The notes under the pieces: generated by a model
Databases searched by the model: none
Seen by the model: only the letters and a program-made list of their open reading frames with translations
Told to the model about the DNA's origin: nothing
Assembly: GCF_022808175.1 (NCBI RefSeq)
Contig: NZ_JALGBX010000037.1
Span: 1-63,431 of the forward strand
Origin: Streptomyces sp. AP-93
Lineage (GTDB): Bacteria; Actinomycetota; Actinomycetes; Streptomycetales; Streptomycetaceae
Reading direction: 5' to 3'
Length of the DNA stretch: 63,431 nucleotides
Program-made: the position numbers and the translations under genes
Shown: piece after piece, positions 8,066-16,780 of the stretch
Layout: each line of letters starts with the position of its first letter
Numbering within the stretch: position 1 is the first letter of the stretch

Positions 8066-9973
8066 GTGGGTCTCAGTAACTTCACACCCGGCGGCTCCGA
8101 CGACAACAAGGGCAACGGCGGTGGCAGCAGCTTCCCTCCTCAGTTCCCGCCCGGGGGACTGCCGTCCAGCAGTGGCAGCGCCGATGACGTCAAGGAGCTC
8201 CTCGTCGACTACAGCGAGAAGTTCAAGAACGCCGATCCGACCATGTTCCGTGACACGCTCATCGGGCAGGTCCTCTCGGTCATCATCAGCAAGACCAAGC
8301 CCAACGCTCTGCTGGTCGGTTCCGCCGGCGTCGGCAAGACGAAGATCGTCGAGGACATCGCACGGCGCATCGCGCTCGGCGACGCCCTCATCCCCGACCA
8401 GCTCAAGGACTACACGATCTACGAGCTGCCCATCACCAACATCATCGCCGGGACCGGCATCGTCGGCTCGCTCGAGGAGAAGGTCAAGGCGATCGTCGAG
8501 TTCGCCTCGGACCCCAAGAACAAGGCCATCCTGTTCATGGACGAAATCCACCAGATCACCGGTGGGTCCGGCAGCCACGGCGACGCCGTCGGCCGCAAGA
8601 TCTCGCAGATCCTCAAGCCGGCCTTGGCCCGCGGCGACATGTCCGTCATCGGTGCGACCACCAGCACCGAGTCCCGGGCCTTCGACGAGGATCCGGCCTT
8701 CGCCCGTCGCTTCACCCGGCTCATCGTCGACGAACTGAGCGTGGAGCAGACGCTGGCCGTCATGACCACGGTCCGTCCCGGCCTGATGGCGCACTACCGT
8801 CACCAGATCGGGGTCTCCGACGACGTCCTGACCTCGGTGGTGCAGATCGCCGAAACGAACTCCCGGGCTGGCCAGCACAGGCCGGACAACGCCATCACGC
8901 TGCTCGACAGGGCGATGGCTGATCGGGTCTTGGAGCAGAAGAGGCTCATCGTCCAGGCCGAGGTTGCCGGCGACACGGCACTCGCGCAGACCTTGCGGTC
9001 CATGGCACAGGTGCCGCTGACGAACAACCGTGTGCTCGACGTGGCCAAGCGCCTGATGACCGGAAACGCCCAGCGCAAGGACCTCGACGTTGACGCGCTG
9101 AGCGCCACGCTCACCAGCAGCCTGCAGGGCCAGGACGACGTACTCGCCAAGCTCACGGACCGTCTGGCCCGCGAAGAGCTCGCCCTGTTCCCGACGAGGA
9201 CACCCACGACGTGGTTGTTCGCCGGGGCCTCGGGTGTGGGTAAGACTGAAGCGGTCAAGATCATCGCCGAGGAGACGACCGGCAGTGAGCCGATCATCCT
9301 CAACATGACCGAATTCCACAGCCCGTGGTCGACGTCAAAGATCATCGGCGCACCTCCCGGCTATGTCGGATCGGACTCCAACCAGGAGCTCCCGTTCGAC
9401 ACGCTGGAGTCCAACCCCCACCGGGTGATCTTGCTCGACGAGTTCGAGAAGGCCGACAAGGCCGTGCAGCGCCTGTTCCTCTCGGCGTTCGACGAAGGCT
9501 ACATCCGCAACGCCCACGGCAAGATACTGGACTTCTCCAAGGCCCTGGTCATCTGCACGACCAACGCCGCCCGGGATTCGCTCGACGGCAAGATGATCGG
9601 CTTCGGCGACAACCCGAAGACCGTCTCTAACCAGAGCCTCAACAAGGCGCTGGGGCAGTTCTTCGACGCCGAGCTGTTGGGCCGGTTCTCACTGGTCGTG
9701 GGGTTCAACCCCATCGACCGGCAGACCTACCGGCAGATCATGGCCGCCGACTACGAGCGGCAGCGTGAGCGGATCGTCGAGGCCAAGCCGCGGCTGGCCC
9801 AGGCGTTGCCCGTGGTGATGCCCGACGACGAGCTGCGCGCCATCGAAGAGACCACCTATGTGGACTCCCAGGGTGCGCGGCCGGCGCGGAAGGCAGTTCG
9901 CACCTGGATCGAAGACTACCTGCTCGCCGCCCAGACCGGCGGCGCAGCCTCGGCATCCCCGTCGGACGACTGA
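8066..9973 (+). CDS. Two-domain Clp/Hsp100-like AAA+ ATPase
   Basis: 635 residues from GTG 8,066 (GAAGGAGG ribosome site). A Gly/Ser/Pro-rich N-tail of 40 residues precedes AAA domain 1: Walker A GSAGVGKTK at 85-93 and Walker B ILFMDE at 155-160. Domain 2 has Walker A GASGVGKTE at about 387 and Walker B VILLDEFEK at about 454. ClpA/ClpB proteins normally exceed 750 residues; this one lacks the Clp-N repeats and the ClpB coiled-coil middle domain, and no ClpP-binding loop is evident. It probably remodels element proteins rather than feeding a protease. A related gene lies at 36,625. Confidence 0.85.
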   Translation: MGLSNFTPGGSDDNKGNGGGSSFPPQFPPGGLPSSSGSADDVKELLVDYSEKFKNADPTMFRDTLIGQVLSVIISKTKPNALLVGSAGVGKTKIVEDIARRIALGDALIPDQLKDYTIYELPITNIIAGTGIVGSLEEKVKAIVEFASDPKNKAILFMDEIHQITGGSGSHGDAVGRKISQILKPALARGDMSVIGATTSTESRAFDEDPAFARRFTRLIVDELSVEQTLAVMTTVRPGLMAHYRHQIGVSDDVLTSVVQIAETNSRAGQHRPDNAITLLDRAMADRVLEQKRLIVQAEVAGDTALAQTLRSMAQVPLTNNRVLDVAKRLMTGNAQRKDLDVDALSATLTSSLQGQDDVLAKLTDRLAREELALFPTRTPTTWLFAGASGVGKTEAVKIIAEETTGSEPIILNMTEFHSPWSTSKIIGAPPGYVGSDSNQELPFDTLESNPHRVILLDEFEKADKAVQRLFLSAFDEGYIRNAHGKILDFSKALVICTTNAARDSLDGKMIGFGDNPKTVSNQSLNKALGQFFDAELLGRFSLVVGFNPIDRQTYRQIMAADYERQRERIVEAKPRLAQALPVVMPDDELRAIEETTYVDSQGARPARKAVRTWIEDYLLAAQTGGAASASPSDD

Positions 9974-10048
9974 GCAGGCGTCCGCATCGCACCGGGCGTA
10001 CCTCACCCGCACACCCTCATTGCTCAGGAAGGGCGGTCTCCGTTCGTT

Positions 10049-10279
10049 ATGACCTGGATAAGGACTCTCAACGCAACGTCCCCACAAGGGCAGCAAGTGG
10101 AGTACTGGCAGAACCCGGGAGGGGGATACTCCCTGGCCGAGTCCCCTGCGCGGGTGCAGGTGTCCGGTCGCACCGTGGTCAACGGCTGGTCATGTGATGG
10201 CGAGACGTATGCGGAGTATGCGCGCATCGTGCGCGAGGGGCACACCCCTGTCAGTACCGACGCGTACGAAGAGGCGTGA
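10049..10279 (+). CDS. Small hypothetical protein
   Basis: 76 residues, starting MTWIRTLNATSPQGQQ, with several aromatic residues and no membrane span. No family is recognised. The ribosome site (AGGAAGG) is rather far upstream. It precedes another small gene by two bases, so the pair is probably co-expressed. Confidence 0.55.
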   Translation: MTWIRTLNATSPQGQQVEYWQNPGGGYSLAESPARVQVSGRTVVNGWSCDGETYAEYARIVREGHTPVSTDAYEEA

Positions 10280-10281
10280 TC

Positions 10282-10494
10282 ATGAAGTGGAACGAGTGCG
10301 AGAGCGGCATGACCGTGCGAGACACCCGCACCGTAGAGATGTTCAAGGTCGTCGGTCGTCGTGGAGTTACCGACGACGGCATCGCCACTGCCACCGACTG
10401 CGGCGTGTGGGTCGAGCAGATCGAGCCGGACTCTGACGGCATCAAGGAACTGTGGGTCGTGCACTGGTCGCACCTTGAACGCGTAGCCGACTGA
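10282..10494 (+). CDS. Small hypothetical protein
   Basis: 70 residues. ATG 10,282 has GAGG seven bases before it, better than the GTG at 10,276. The sequence (MFKVVGRRGVTDDGIATATDCGVWV, split here by a strand-like pattern) suggests a small beta-barrel similar in size to KOW/SH3-like domains. That is a guess from pattern only. It follows the 10,049 gene directly. Confidence 0.5.
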   Translation: MKWNECESGMTVRDTRTVEMFKVVGRRGVTDDGIATATDCGVWVEQIEPDSDGIKELWVVHWSHLERVAD

Positions 10495-10698
10495 TCCGCC
10501 GGAGCATCGGGCGCACTCCTCACCGGGGGCGCTCCTTGCCTTGCCCCTGGGATCTCGATCCCGGCGATGCTGCCGTCGATGGTCCCGACCGGCGATCGGA
10601 CTCGACCTCGAAGTGAGGTGAGCTGCCGCTGATGAACGACCGCGCGCCTGGGTAGCGCGCGGTGTCCGGGGCGTGGCTTCGCCACATACCTCGGATTC

Positions 10699-10777
10699 AG
10701 GGGCCTAACGGCCCCTGACGGGTGGGTTGAGAGGAGCACGGGCGGGGCGCGTTGGCTGTCGATGGCCCCGCCCGTGT
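10699..10777. terminator. Two hairpins upstream of the helicase gene
   Basis: CAGGGGCC-taac-GGCCCCTG (10,699-10,718) and a 12-bp stem CACGGGCGGGGC/GCCCCGCCCGTG (10,738-10,777) are both perfect. They separate the Clp-like and small-gene transcript from the helicase gene. The rest of the 10,495-10,930 gap shows no gene. Confidence 0.55.
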
Positions 10778-10831
10778 TCGTACCTGCGCCCGTGATCCAG
10801 CCCTGTCGCTGCGCTTTTCGCTCGCTTTCGA

Positions 10832-10886
10832 GCATTCGACTGGTTGTTCACCTCTTGTCGGAATTACTGCGTGAAGTGATTCACGC
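10832..10886 (+). promoter_or_regulatory. Candidate operator region before the helicase
   Basis: GCATTCGAC at 10,832-10,840 is the same word found at 39,728 and, in variants, before other operons. A perfect inverted repeat GCGTGAA-gtga-TTCACGC spans 10,869-10,886. Regulatory use is inferred. Confidence 0.4.
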
Positions 10887-10930
10887 TTTCTCTCAATCCG
10901 CCTCTCGATCCACCGAAGAAGGGCAACGAC

Positions 10931-13735
10931 ATGCCTGTCCTGCTTGATGACCTCGATCTCTCGGCCAATGCCGTTGCTCACAAGGCCGTCGACCCGAAGT
11001 TCTTCTCCTCGAAGCTCACCGGCAACGGCAAGAAGATCGGCCTGCTCAACGAGTCCGTGCTGCCGATCAACACTGCTACCAACACCGCCTACGCCATGGC
11101 CGCCGATGTCGAGGTCAAGCAGAGCTCGACACAGCACGACATCACTACGACATCGATCCCGCTCGCACCGATCACGCGCCGCGCTCTGAACGCAGGCGGG
11201 TCCTTCACCCTGCCGAGCCAGCACGTCGACGACCGCTTTGTGGTCGACACCTCGTCCAGTCGATTCGACGACTGGGACGTCGCCTTCGATATGACTCCGC
11301 AGGCGCTCGTGCTCTACGAGGACAAGTCCGGCGGCAAGTCCACGCGCGACCTCGTCGTCCAGTACCGGATGGAGCTGTACTTCTTCAAGGAGGGGCTCCC
11401 CGAGCCCGAGCGCGCGACCGCAGTCTCGCGCTCGGTCGGCTACGGAAACCACGACGCTGCCGTCTTCCTGCAGTGGGACACCAGCCCGCTCGAGAACGCT
11501 CGCGACTACGTTCAGGACGTGCTCACATCCGCCGGCCTGACTGCCTCCAACCTCGGCGATGAGTTCGACGAGTGGATGCGCCAGTACCCGATCTACGAGC
11601 GCATCACGCGCCTGGCCCAGATTTGGGACTCCGAGACGATCGCCGACGAGATCTGCCGCTACATCCAGGACATGCCCGCGGGCCCGACGGAGCAGCAGCT
11701 GAACATGCTTGCCGTCCAGCTGCGCTACCTGGAGAACTACAGCGTCCCGCTGGAGGCATACCGCCAGATCCACAAGCAGATCGATGCGGCCTTCTCCGAC
11801 CGGATCGCGACGACGCTGTCGAAGCAGAACCTCAGCCTGCTGATGAACCACACGCTCGACCACCTGGAGCACATGAAGGCTCAGCTGGTCGTACCCGCGC
11901 AGCCAGCCACGCCTCCGGCACTGCCAGCCCACCTGTCCAAGCAGCAGCTCGACGCGCTTACCACGCACGAGCCGTTGGTGATGACGCAGGCGGGAGCCGG
12001 AACCGGCAAGTCGACCGTGATCCTCGAGCGCATCAAGTACCTCAAAGCCTGTGGGGTCCCCGCCTCTGACGTCACGGTGCTGTCGTTCACCAACGCCGCG
12101 GCCGACAACATCACGGAGAAGAACCCGGACGTCGGCTCGATGACGATCGCCAAGATGATCATCGACATCTACTCGATGAACCACCCGAGCCACAAGGTCT
12201 CGGCAATCGACACGATCATCAACTCGATCGACATCTTCTACCCGAACAGCCAGTTCGCGGCGACGTTCCGCTACCGCCTGCTGGAGGTCGACCAGAACAG
12301 GACCGGTGCCTTCACCGCCCTGAACACGTTCGTCGAGAGCCACTTCGACGAGGTGATCTCCCTGCTCGACCGCATCGGGCAGACGTCGCTGGAGCTGCAG
12401 ATCATCATCTGCTACCAGAAGATCGACGACATGGCCGAGCCGGCCCACGTGCAGTCGAAGTACCTCATCATCGACGAGGTGCAGGACAACAGCGTGTTCG
12501 AGTTCATCTACGTGCTGAAGTACATCACCAAGCACGCTCAGTCCCTGTTCATCGTCGGCGATGCCTCGCAGACGCTGTACGAGTTCCGCTCAGCGAACCC
12601 GCGCGCGCTCAACACGCTGGAGGGTTCGGGGGTCTTCGCGACCTTCAAGCTCACGACGAACTACCGGAGCAACCAGGAGATCCTGGACTTCGCGAACGTC
12701 GTGCTCGGCGGGCTGGAGACCAACCAGTTCGCCAACATCCAGCTGCAGGCGAACTCGCTCGCAATGCCTACGGCGGACTCGTTCCAGGAGAAAGTCACCC
12801 TGGAGTACCGCGAGGTGGCCAGACTCACTGGGTTCGTCACCCAGGACCTGCAGGCGATCGTGCGCAACACGGTCATCCCCGACTACGTGGAGAAGTGCCT
12901 GGACCGGGGCGAGCAGGTGGCCTTCCTGGCCTACTCGCGCCGCGAGGTGTCCTTGATCCAGGATGTGCTCGAAAAGCGCTACCCGGGCCACCGCGTCGCC
13001 TCTCTGGTTAGCGACCGCGTCTACGCCACGGACATCTTCTCGAAGTACATCAAGTTCTTCTGGAACGACGTCCTGCAGGCACCGCCGACCAACGCCGCGT
13101 TCGTGGTCTCCCAGGGGATCAAGGACAACATGGACAAGCTGACTAAGAACGCTGCCAACGCCAACGTTGAGAAGGCGATCCTGCGCACGATCTCCGAGTG
13201 GTGGATCGAGAACAGCGCGACCATCAACGGCTGGGTCACGCTCTGCCACCAGGGCACGCTCACGCACAAAGCGTTCTTCGATCGGCTGCGCGACAACCTG
13301 CTCTCCTTCGAGATTCAGCGGAACCAGCAGAAGCTGAACATCAACAAGCAAAAGAACCAGGAGCGCAAGCGAAAGAACCTCGAGTCCAAGGCCGACCTGG
13401 TCGTTTCGACGATCCACGGTGCCAAGGGTCTTGAATTCGACAACGCTGTCGTCCTCTACAGGGAGGACACGAAGATGACCCAAGACACCAAGCGGATGTT
13501 CTACGTCGCCTTCACCCGCGCCATGAAGAGCCAGTACGTACTCGGCTACGGCACCGTGAAGAACCCGCCGATCCAGAGCAGTTACGAGCAGATCGTGACG
13601 GCTCTGATCGAGCGCGACCAGAGGAACGCCGCTCGAGCCCTGGGCGTCGATCCGGATCTCCTGGACGACAACGACAACGACAGCGCTGCTCCCGGCGGCG
13701 CTGACGACCGCTCCGCGGTCACTGCGGCCGTCTGA
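10931..13735 (+). CDS. UvrD/Rep-type superfamily 1 helicase with novel N-terminus
   Basis: 934 residues. All main SF1A motifs are visible: I (AGAGTGKST, about 354), Ia (LSFTNAAADN), II (LIIDEVQDNS), III (IVGDASQTLYEFRSA), IV (TTNYRSNQEIL), V (VSTIHGAKGLEFDNAVV) and VI (RMFYVAFTRAM). It should unwind DNA 3' to 5' with ATP. Residues 1-330 precede the helicase core and match no family I know; UvrD has no such extension. This part may tie the helicase to an element-specific partner. A role in element replication or repair is inferred from neighbours. The GAAGAAGGG ribosome site precedes the ATG. Confidence 0.88.
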   Translation: MPVLLDDLDLSANAVAHKAVDPKFFSSKLTGNGKKIGLLNESVLPINTATNTAYAMAADVEVKQSSTQHDITTTSIPLAPITRRALNAGGSFTLPSQHVDDRFVVDTSSSRFDDWDVAFDMTPQALVLYEDKSGGKSTRDLVVQYRMELYFFKEGLPEPERATAVSRSVGYGNHDAAVFLQWDTSPLENARDYVQDVLTSAGLTASNLGDEFDEWMRQYPIYERITRLAQIWDSETIADEICRYIQDMPAGPTEQQLNMLAVQLRYLENYSVPLEAYRQIHKQIDAAFSDRIATTLSKQNLSLLMNHTLDHLEHMKAQLVVPAQPATPPALPAHLSKQQLDALTTHEPLVMTQAGAGTGKSTVILERIKYLKACGVPASDVTVLSFTNAAADNITEKNPDVGSMTIAKMIIDIYSMNHPSHKVSAIDTIINSIDIFYPNSQFAATFRYRLLEVDQNRTGAFTALNTFVESHFDEVISLLDRIGQTSLELQIIICYQKIDDMAEPAHVQSKYLIIDEVQDNSVFEFIYVLKYITKHAQSLFIVGDASQTLYEFRSANPRALNTLEGSGVFATFKLTTNYRSNQEILDFANVVLGGLETNQFANIQLQANSLAMPTADSFQEKVTLEYREVARLTGFVTQDLQAIVRNTVIPDYVEKCLDRGEQVAFLAYSRREVSLIQDVLEKRYPGHRVASLVSDRVYATDIFSKYIKFFWNDVLQAPPTNAAFVVSQGIKDNMDKLTKNAANANVEKAILRTISEWWIENSATINGWVTLCHQGTLTHKAFFDRLRDNLLSFEIQRNQQKLNINKQKNQERKRKNLESKADLVVSTIHGAKGLEFDNAVVLYREDTKMTQDTKRMFYVAFTRAMKSQYVLGYGTVKNPPIQSSYEQIVTALIERDQRNAARALGVDPDLLDDNDNDSAAPGGADDRSAVTAAV

Positions 13736-13865
13736 CCAACCGCCGCCACCACCCCATGCCGCGGGGGTGAGCGTCTCGCTCGTCGAGAGCACCCGCCCCT
13801 GCGGTCTTGCACGCTTCACACCCCCGAATGACGCAGTCCCGAAGATCTCACCATGACTGTGCTTG

Positions 13866-14021
13866 GTGTACAGGGCGCCTCCGCTGGGCCCGGCCCGGCC
13901 CGGCACGAAGTCGTACGGCGGATCGTTCGTCGAGAGCCTCGCCGAAGCCTGGCACTACCTCGACCAGATCGTCATCCACCGAGAAGGCCGCTTCGCTGTC
14001 AACGTCCCGGCAGAACGCTAG
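13866..14021 (+). CDS. Possible small gene, perhaps frameshifted
   Basis: A 51-residue frame from GTG 13,866 ends at TAG 14,019-14,021. Its last 38 residues (SYGGSFVESLAEAWHYLDQ, then IVIHREGRFAVNVPAER) look convincingly protein-like, while the first part is low-complexity. An ATG at 13,853 would reach it only through a one-base shift inside the CCCGG repeats. It is either a small gene with a weak start or a damaged one. No family is recognised. Confidence 0.35.
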   Translation: MYRAPPLGPARPGTKSYGGSFVESLAEAWHYLDQIVIHREGRFAVNVPAER

Positions 14022-14121
14022 GCGCAGCAAGCCGAATTTGCCATGTCTCCCTCACGAATCCGGCGGGACGGTGGCGTTTGCGTATCGCCGGGCGTTGCCG
14101 CAGAAGAACAGGAATCCACCC

Positions 14122-14529
14122 ATGGACTTTCCCGGACTGGAACTGAAAATCCGCATGTCGCTCATGGCCGACCCGGACTCGCATATTTGGGTCCCCGCGC
14201 GGCTCTACTACAACAAGGCGGATCCCTACGCGGTGCAGTTCTCCTTCGACGTCACGCCCGACCATGTGGTCCAGTGGACGTTCGCTCGGGAACTGCTCGA
14301 CCAAGGCCTCGCCGCACCCTCCGGCATCGGCGATGTGAAGATCGCTCCGATCGACCAGAACCGCCGCTTCAGCATTGAACTGGAATCCCCCGCCGGATAC
14401 GCACGCCTTGGAGGACCGGCAGCTTCCGTCAAGGCATGGCTCACCAAGACCTTCGAGGTCGTCCCCGCCGGCCGAGAGTCCGAATCCGTCGACATCGACA
14501 GCTTCCTCGACGAGCTTCTGCCCCATTGA
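14122..14529 (+). CDS. SsgA-like family protein (SALP)
   Basis: 135 residues. The hallmark SALP pattern is present throughout: VPARLYYNKADPYAV, VVQWTFARELLDQGL, GIGDVKIAP, ELESPAGYA and TFEVVPAGRESE. SALPs are actinobacterial proteins that steer septum placement, peptidoglycan remodelling and sporulation, usually encoded on the chromosome. AGGAA precedes the ATG by eight bases. On a mobile element it could adjust host septation or wall synthesis during transfer; that purpose is inference. Confidence 0.85.
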   Translation: MDFPGLELKIRMSLMADPDSHIWVPARLYYNKADPYAVQFSFDVTPDHVVQWTFARELLDQGLAAPSGIGDVKIAPIDQNRRFSIELESPAGYARLGGPAASVKAWLTKTFEVVPAGRESESVDIDSFLDELLPH

Positions 14530-15008
14530 GCCGAGAACCGCCCCGCACGCTCACAACGGGCCCGGCGCAGGGAGATCCGCGCCGCCATGTCACACCAGCG
14601 GCGTGCAGCATGCCTCTGCACATGACCCATCCGCCCACGTTCCCGAAAGGGGGCAAACCTATGGCTACGCACTAAATAAGTCCTGGGGCACCAGCCTGGG
14701 GAACGGCGTCGGTGCTGCGCCCGACAGCACAGGCAGGTACAACTCAGTCTGTCGGCACACCTCGACGACCAAGGCATGGTCCAGGTCGGCGCGGCTTCTT
14801 CTCCAGCGGAATGTACACGCTCACGCCGGGCGGTCCGTTCCGCTACTCCCAGACCTTCGTCGACGTCATACTCGGCGCCCACCAAGGCAGCTTTGCCGAG
14901 CTGCGCAACTCCCAGGGGCCTCATTCCCCCTGGACAAGAGCGGGTTCCGCTCCGTTGAGCACCGCTGTCCTCTCCACCCACTTGCCCCCGCGAAAGCGAG
15001 AAATCTCC
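14530..15008 (+). other. Gap with possible gene remnant
   Basis: No complete gene is convincing. A protein-like stretch in the frame of the next gene runs from an ATG at about 14,812 (MYTLTPGGPFRYSQ, VDVILGAHQGSFAELRNS) and fuses into the AAA+ frame without a stop. It has no good ribosome site and may be the end of a frameshifted small gene. An ATG at 14,661 after GAAAGGGGG stops after four codons. Confidence 0.3.
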
Positions 15009-16091
15009 ATGCCCGCATCCACGATTGTCTCCTCAGGCGGGGAGTTCCGCCTCTACGGAGACTCCGTGCAGACCTTCGCCGATCTGCCCGTGGCCACCTA
15101 CGCGATCTCCTTCTCTCAGGTGGCCGGCTACAGCCTGCGCCAGACGGAGTCGTTGACATCCGCCGAAGAGACCGTCTACGGCAGCCACGCCTCCCGTGTA
15201 CAGCGGATCGTCACCGGCTACTCCGCCATGGACCGCTCGCTCGGCGTCATCCTCTCCGGCGACAAGGGCATGGGCAAGAGCCTCATGCTCCGCCTGCTCG
15301 CCGAGCGTATGCGCGAGGAACACCACCTGCCCACCGTGCTGGTGCAGCACAACACGCCGGGGCTGGCCGCGTTCCTCGACGAGCTGGGCGAAGTTGTCAT
15401 CGTCTTCGACGAGTTCGAAAAGATCTTCTCCAACGAGGACGACGAGTCGCAGAACCAGTTCCTGAGCCTGTTCGACGGGCTGAGCACGACGAAGCGCCTC
15501 TACGTCCTGTCGGTCAACGAGCTGCACCGCGTCAACGACTACATGCTCAACCGACCCGGTCGCTTCCACTACCACATGCGCTTTGCCTACCCCGAGCCCG
15601 AGACAGTGGCCGCCTACCTGCGCGACCAGGTACCCGGGGTGGCCGAGAAGCAGGTGGCCGAGATCGTCGACTTCTCCCGGAAGTTCGACATCAACTTCGA
15701 CCACCTGCGGGCAATCGCCTTCGAGCTGCGCCTGGGCGAGTCGTTCGCGGAGGTGATCGGTGACCTGAACATCAAGCGCAGCGAGCAGGCCGGCTCGCGG
15801 ATTGAGGCCCACATCACCTGGAAGAACGGCGACCAGGACGTCTTCGATGGCCGTGTCGACCTGTTCAACGGCGACAGCCTGCAGACCATCAACGACTGGG
15901 ACACCGGTACCGGGTTGCAGTTCCGCATGTGCGACGCCGTCCCGTCCGAGGACGGCTACCAGCTCCCGGATGGCGCCTTCACGCTTACCGACCTTCGTGA
16001 CGAGGACGACAGGTCGCCCAACGACGAGAAGGACCTTCGTGCCGCCGCGGTGACCCTGCGCCGTCTCCCGAAGTACTCCATCGACTTCTGA
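15009..16091 (+). CDS. Stand-alone AAA+ ATPase
   Basis: 360 residues. Walker A is GDKGMGKSL (84-92) and Walker B is VVIVFDEFEK (about 129-138), followed by a sensor (YVLSVNELHR) and an arginine-rich segment (LNRPGRFHYHMRF). The C-terminal 100 residues hold a beta-rich region (HITWKNGDQDVFDGRVDLF) unlike common AAA+ proteins. It may be a clamp-loader-like or CDC48-like remodeler. ATG 15,009 was chosen where conserved sequence begins; the frame is open upstream. The tail region may recognise a partner. Confidence 0.75.
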   Translation: MPASTIVSSGGEFRLYGDSVQTFADLPVATYAISFSQVAGYSLRQTESLTSAEETVYGSHASRVQRIVTGYSAMDRSLGVILSGDKGMGKSLMLRLLAERMREEHHLPTVLVQHNTPGLAAFLDELGEVVIVFDEFEKIFSNEDDESQNQFLSLFDGLSTTKRLYVLSVNELHRVNDYMLNRPGRFHYHMRFAYPEPETVAAYLRDQVPGVAEKQVAEIVDFSRKFDINFDHLRAIAFELRLGESFAEVIGDLNIKRSEQAGSRIEAHITWKNGDQDVFDGRVDLFNGDSLQTINDWDTGTGLQFRMCDAVPSEDGYQLPDGAFTLTDLRDEDDRSPNDEKDLRAAAVTLRRLPKYSIDF

Positions 16092-16105
16092 GGACGCCCC
16101 CATCC

Positions 16106-16143
16106 GAACCGCCGAGGAGCCACTCCGGTCTCCTAGGCGGTTC
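16106..16143 (+). terminator. Terminator hairpin after the AAA+ gene
   Basis: GAACCGCC (16,106-16,113) pairs with GGCGGTTC (16,136-16,143), extended by AGGAG/CTCCT after one mismatch. Confidence 0.6.
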
Positions 16144-16187
16144 GCCGTCCGGCTCACGCGTTCCTGTACAGAAAGCAGCCTTCGACC

Positions 16188-16358
16188 ATGCTCAAGAACC
16201 GCATCGTCTCCGAGCCCGACCCTGACGCGGAGCATCGTGAGCCCCGAAGGGCCAACCCTTGCCTCGGCACGGCCCGTCTCGTCACGGTCATCGACGCCAA
16301 GGACCTGTTCTGGGCGACCAGGCGTGAGCTGATCTCCTTCGGCAATGACCCGCATTGA
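16188..16358 (+). CDS. Small hypothetical protein upstream of the HNH gene
   Basis: 56 residues, MLKNRIVSEPDPDAEHREP through LISFGNDPH. Its charged N-terminus and helical C-terminus match no family I know. The stop at 16,356-16,358 overlaps a TTG and lies six bases before the HNH gene ATG, suggesting translational coupling. The ribosome site is weak. Confidence 0.45.
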   Translation: MLKNRIVSEPDPDAEHREPRRANPCLGTARLVTVIDAKDLFWATRRELISFGNDPH

Positions 16359-16363
16359 ACGCC

Positions 16364-16726
16364 ATGCCGCCAGATCCGACTGTGCTGCTCGTCTGCCTGG
16401 CCGTCGCTGCGCTCGGCATCCTGTGCCTCGCCATCGGCGTTGGCCGTAAGCGGCGCTGGCGGGACCCCACCCGGCTTTTCACCTGGTCCCAGAAGCAGCA
16501 GCTCATCCGCCAGGCCAACGGCCAGTGCGAGCACAAGCCGCCTCTCTGGTTCCGGTGCCCGACAGCGGGGACCGAGGCCGATCACATATATCCCTGGAGC
16601 CGTGGCGGGCCGACTGAACTGTGGAACGGCCAGTTGCTCTGCCGTCGGCACAACCGGCGGAAATCCAACCGCGTGCCGAGTCCCCTCTACCGCTGGCGTC
16701 TCGCGCGCCGGCGCCAGAAGCACTGA
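16364..16726 (+). CDS. HNH endonuclease with N-terminal membrane span
   Basis: About 120 residues. A hydrophobic helix (VLLVCLAVAALGILCLAIGV) near the start is followed by a basic stretch. The HNH core follows: C-x(6)-FRCP, then TEADHIYPWSRGGPTELWN and LLCRRHNRRKSNR, giving the His-Asn-His metal site with paired cysteines. HNH enzymes cut DNA. A membrane anchor on one is unusual and would place the nuclease at the cell membrane. A TTG at 16,355 overlapping the previous stop is an alternative start. Confidence 0.75.
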   Translation: MPPDPTVLLVCLAVAALGILCLAIGVGRKRRWRDPTRLFTWSQKQQLIRQANGQCEHKPPLWFRCPTAGTEADHIYPWSRGGPTELWNGQLLCRRHNRRKSNRVPSPLYRWRLARRRQKH

Positions 16727-16780
16727 CCACCCCGACACGCCCGACCTGCTGAACCACCCGCACTGAAGGAGCAGATCACC

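Noticed and set aside
10697..12535. 612-residue open frame on the minus strand
   Set aside because: It lies opposite the helicase gene, whose SF1 motifs are unmistakable. The antisense product is Val/Asp/Arg/Leu/His-rich, the usual shadow of GC-biased codons.
16188..16726. Toxin-antitoxin pair
   Set aside because: The small gene plus HNH nuclease arrangement is suggestive, but neither matches a known pair. I kept it only as a hypothesis in the findings.
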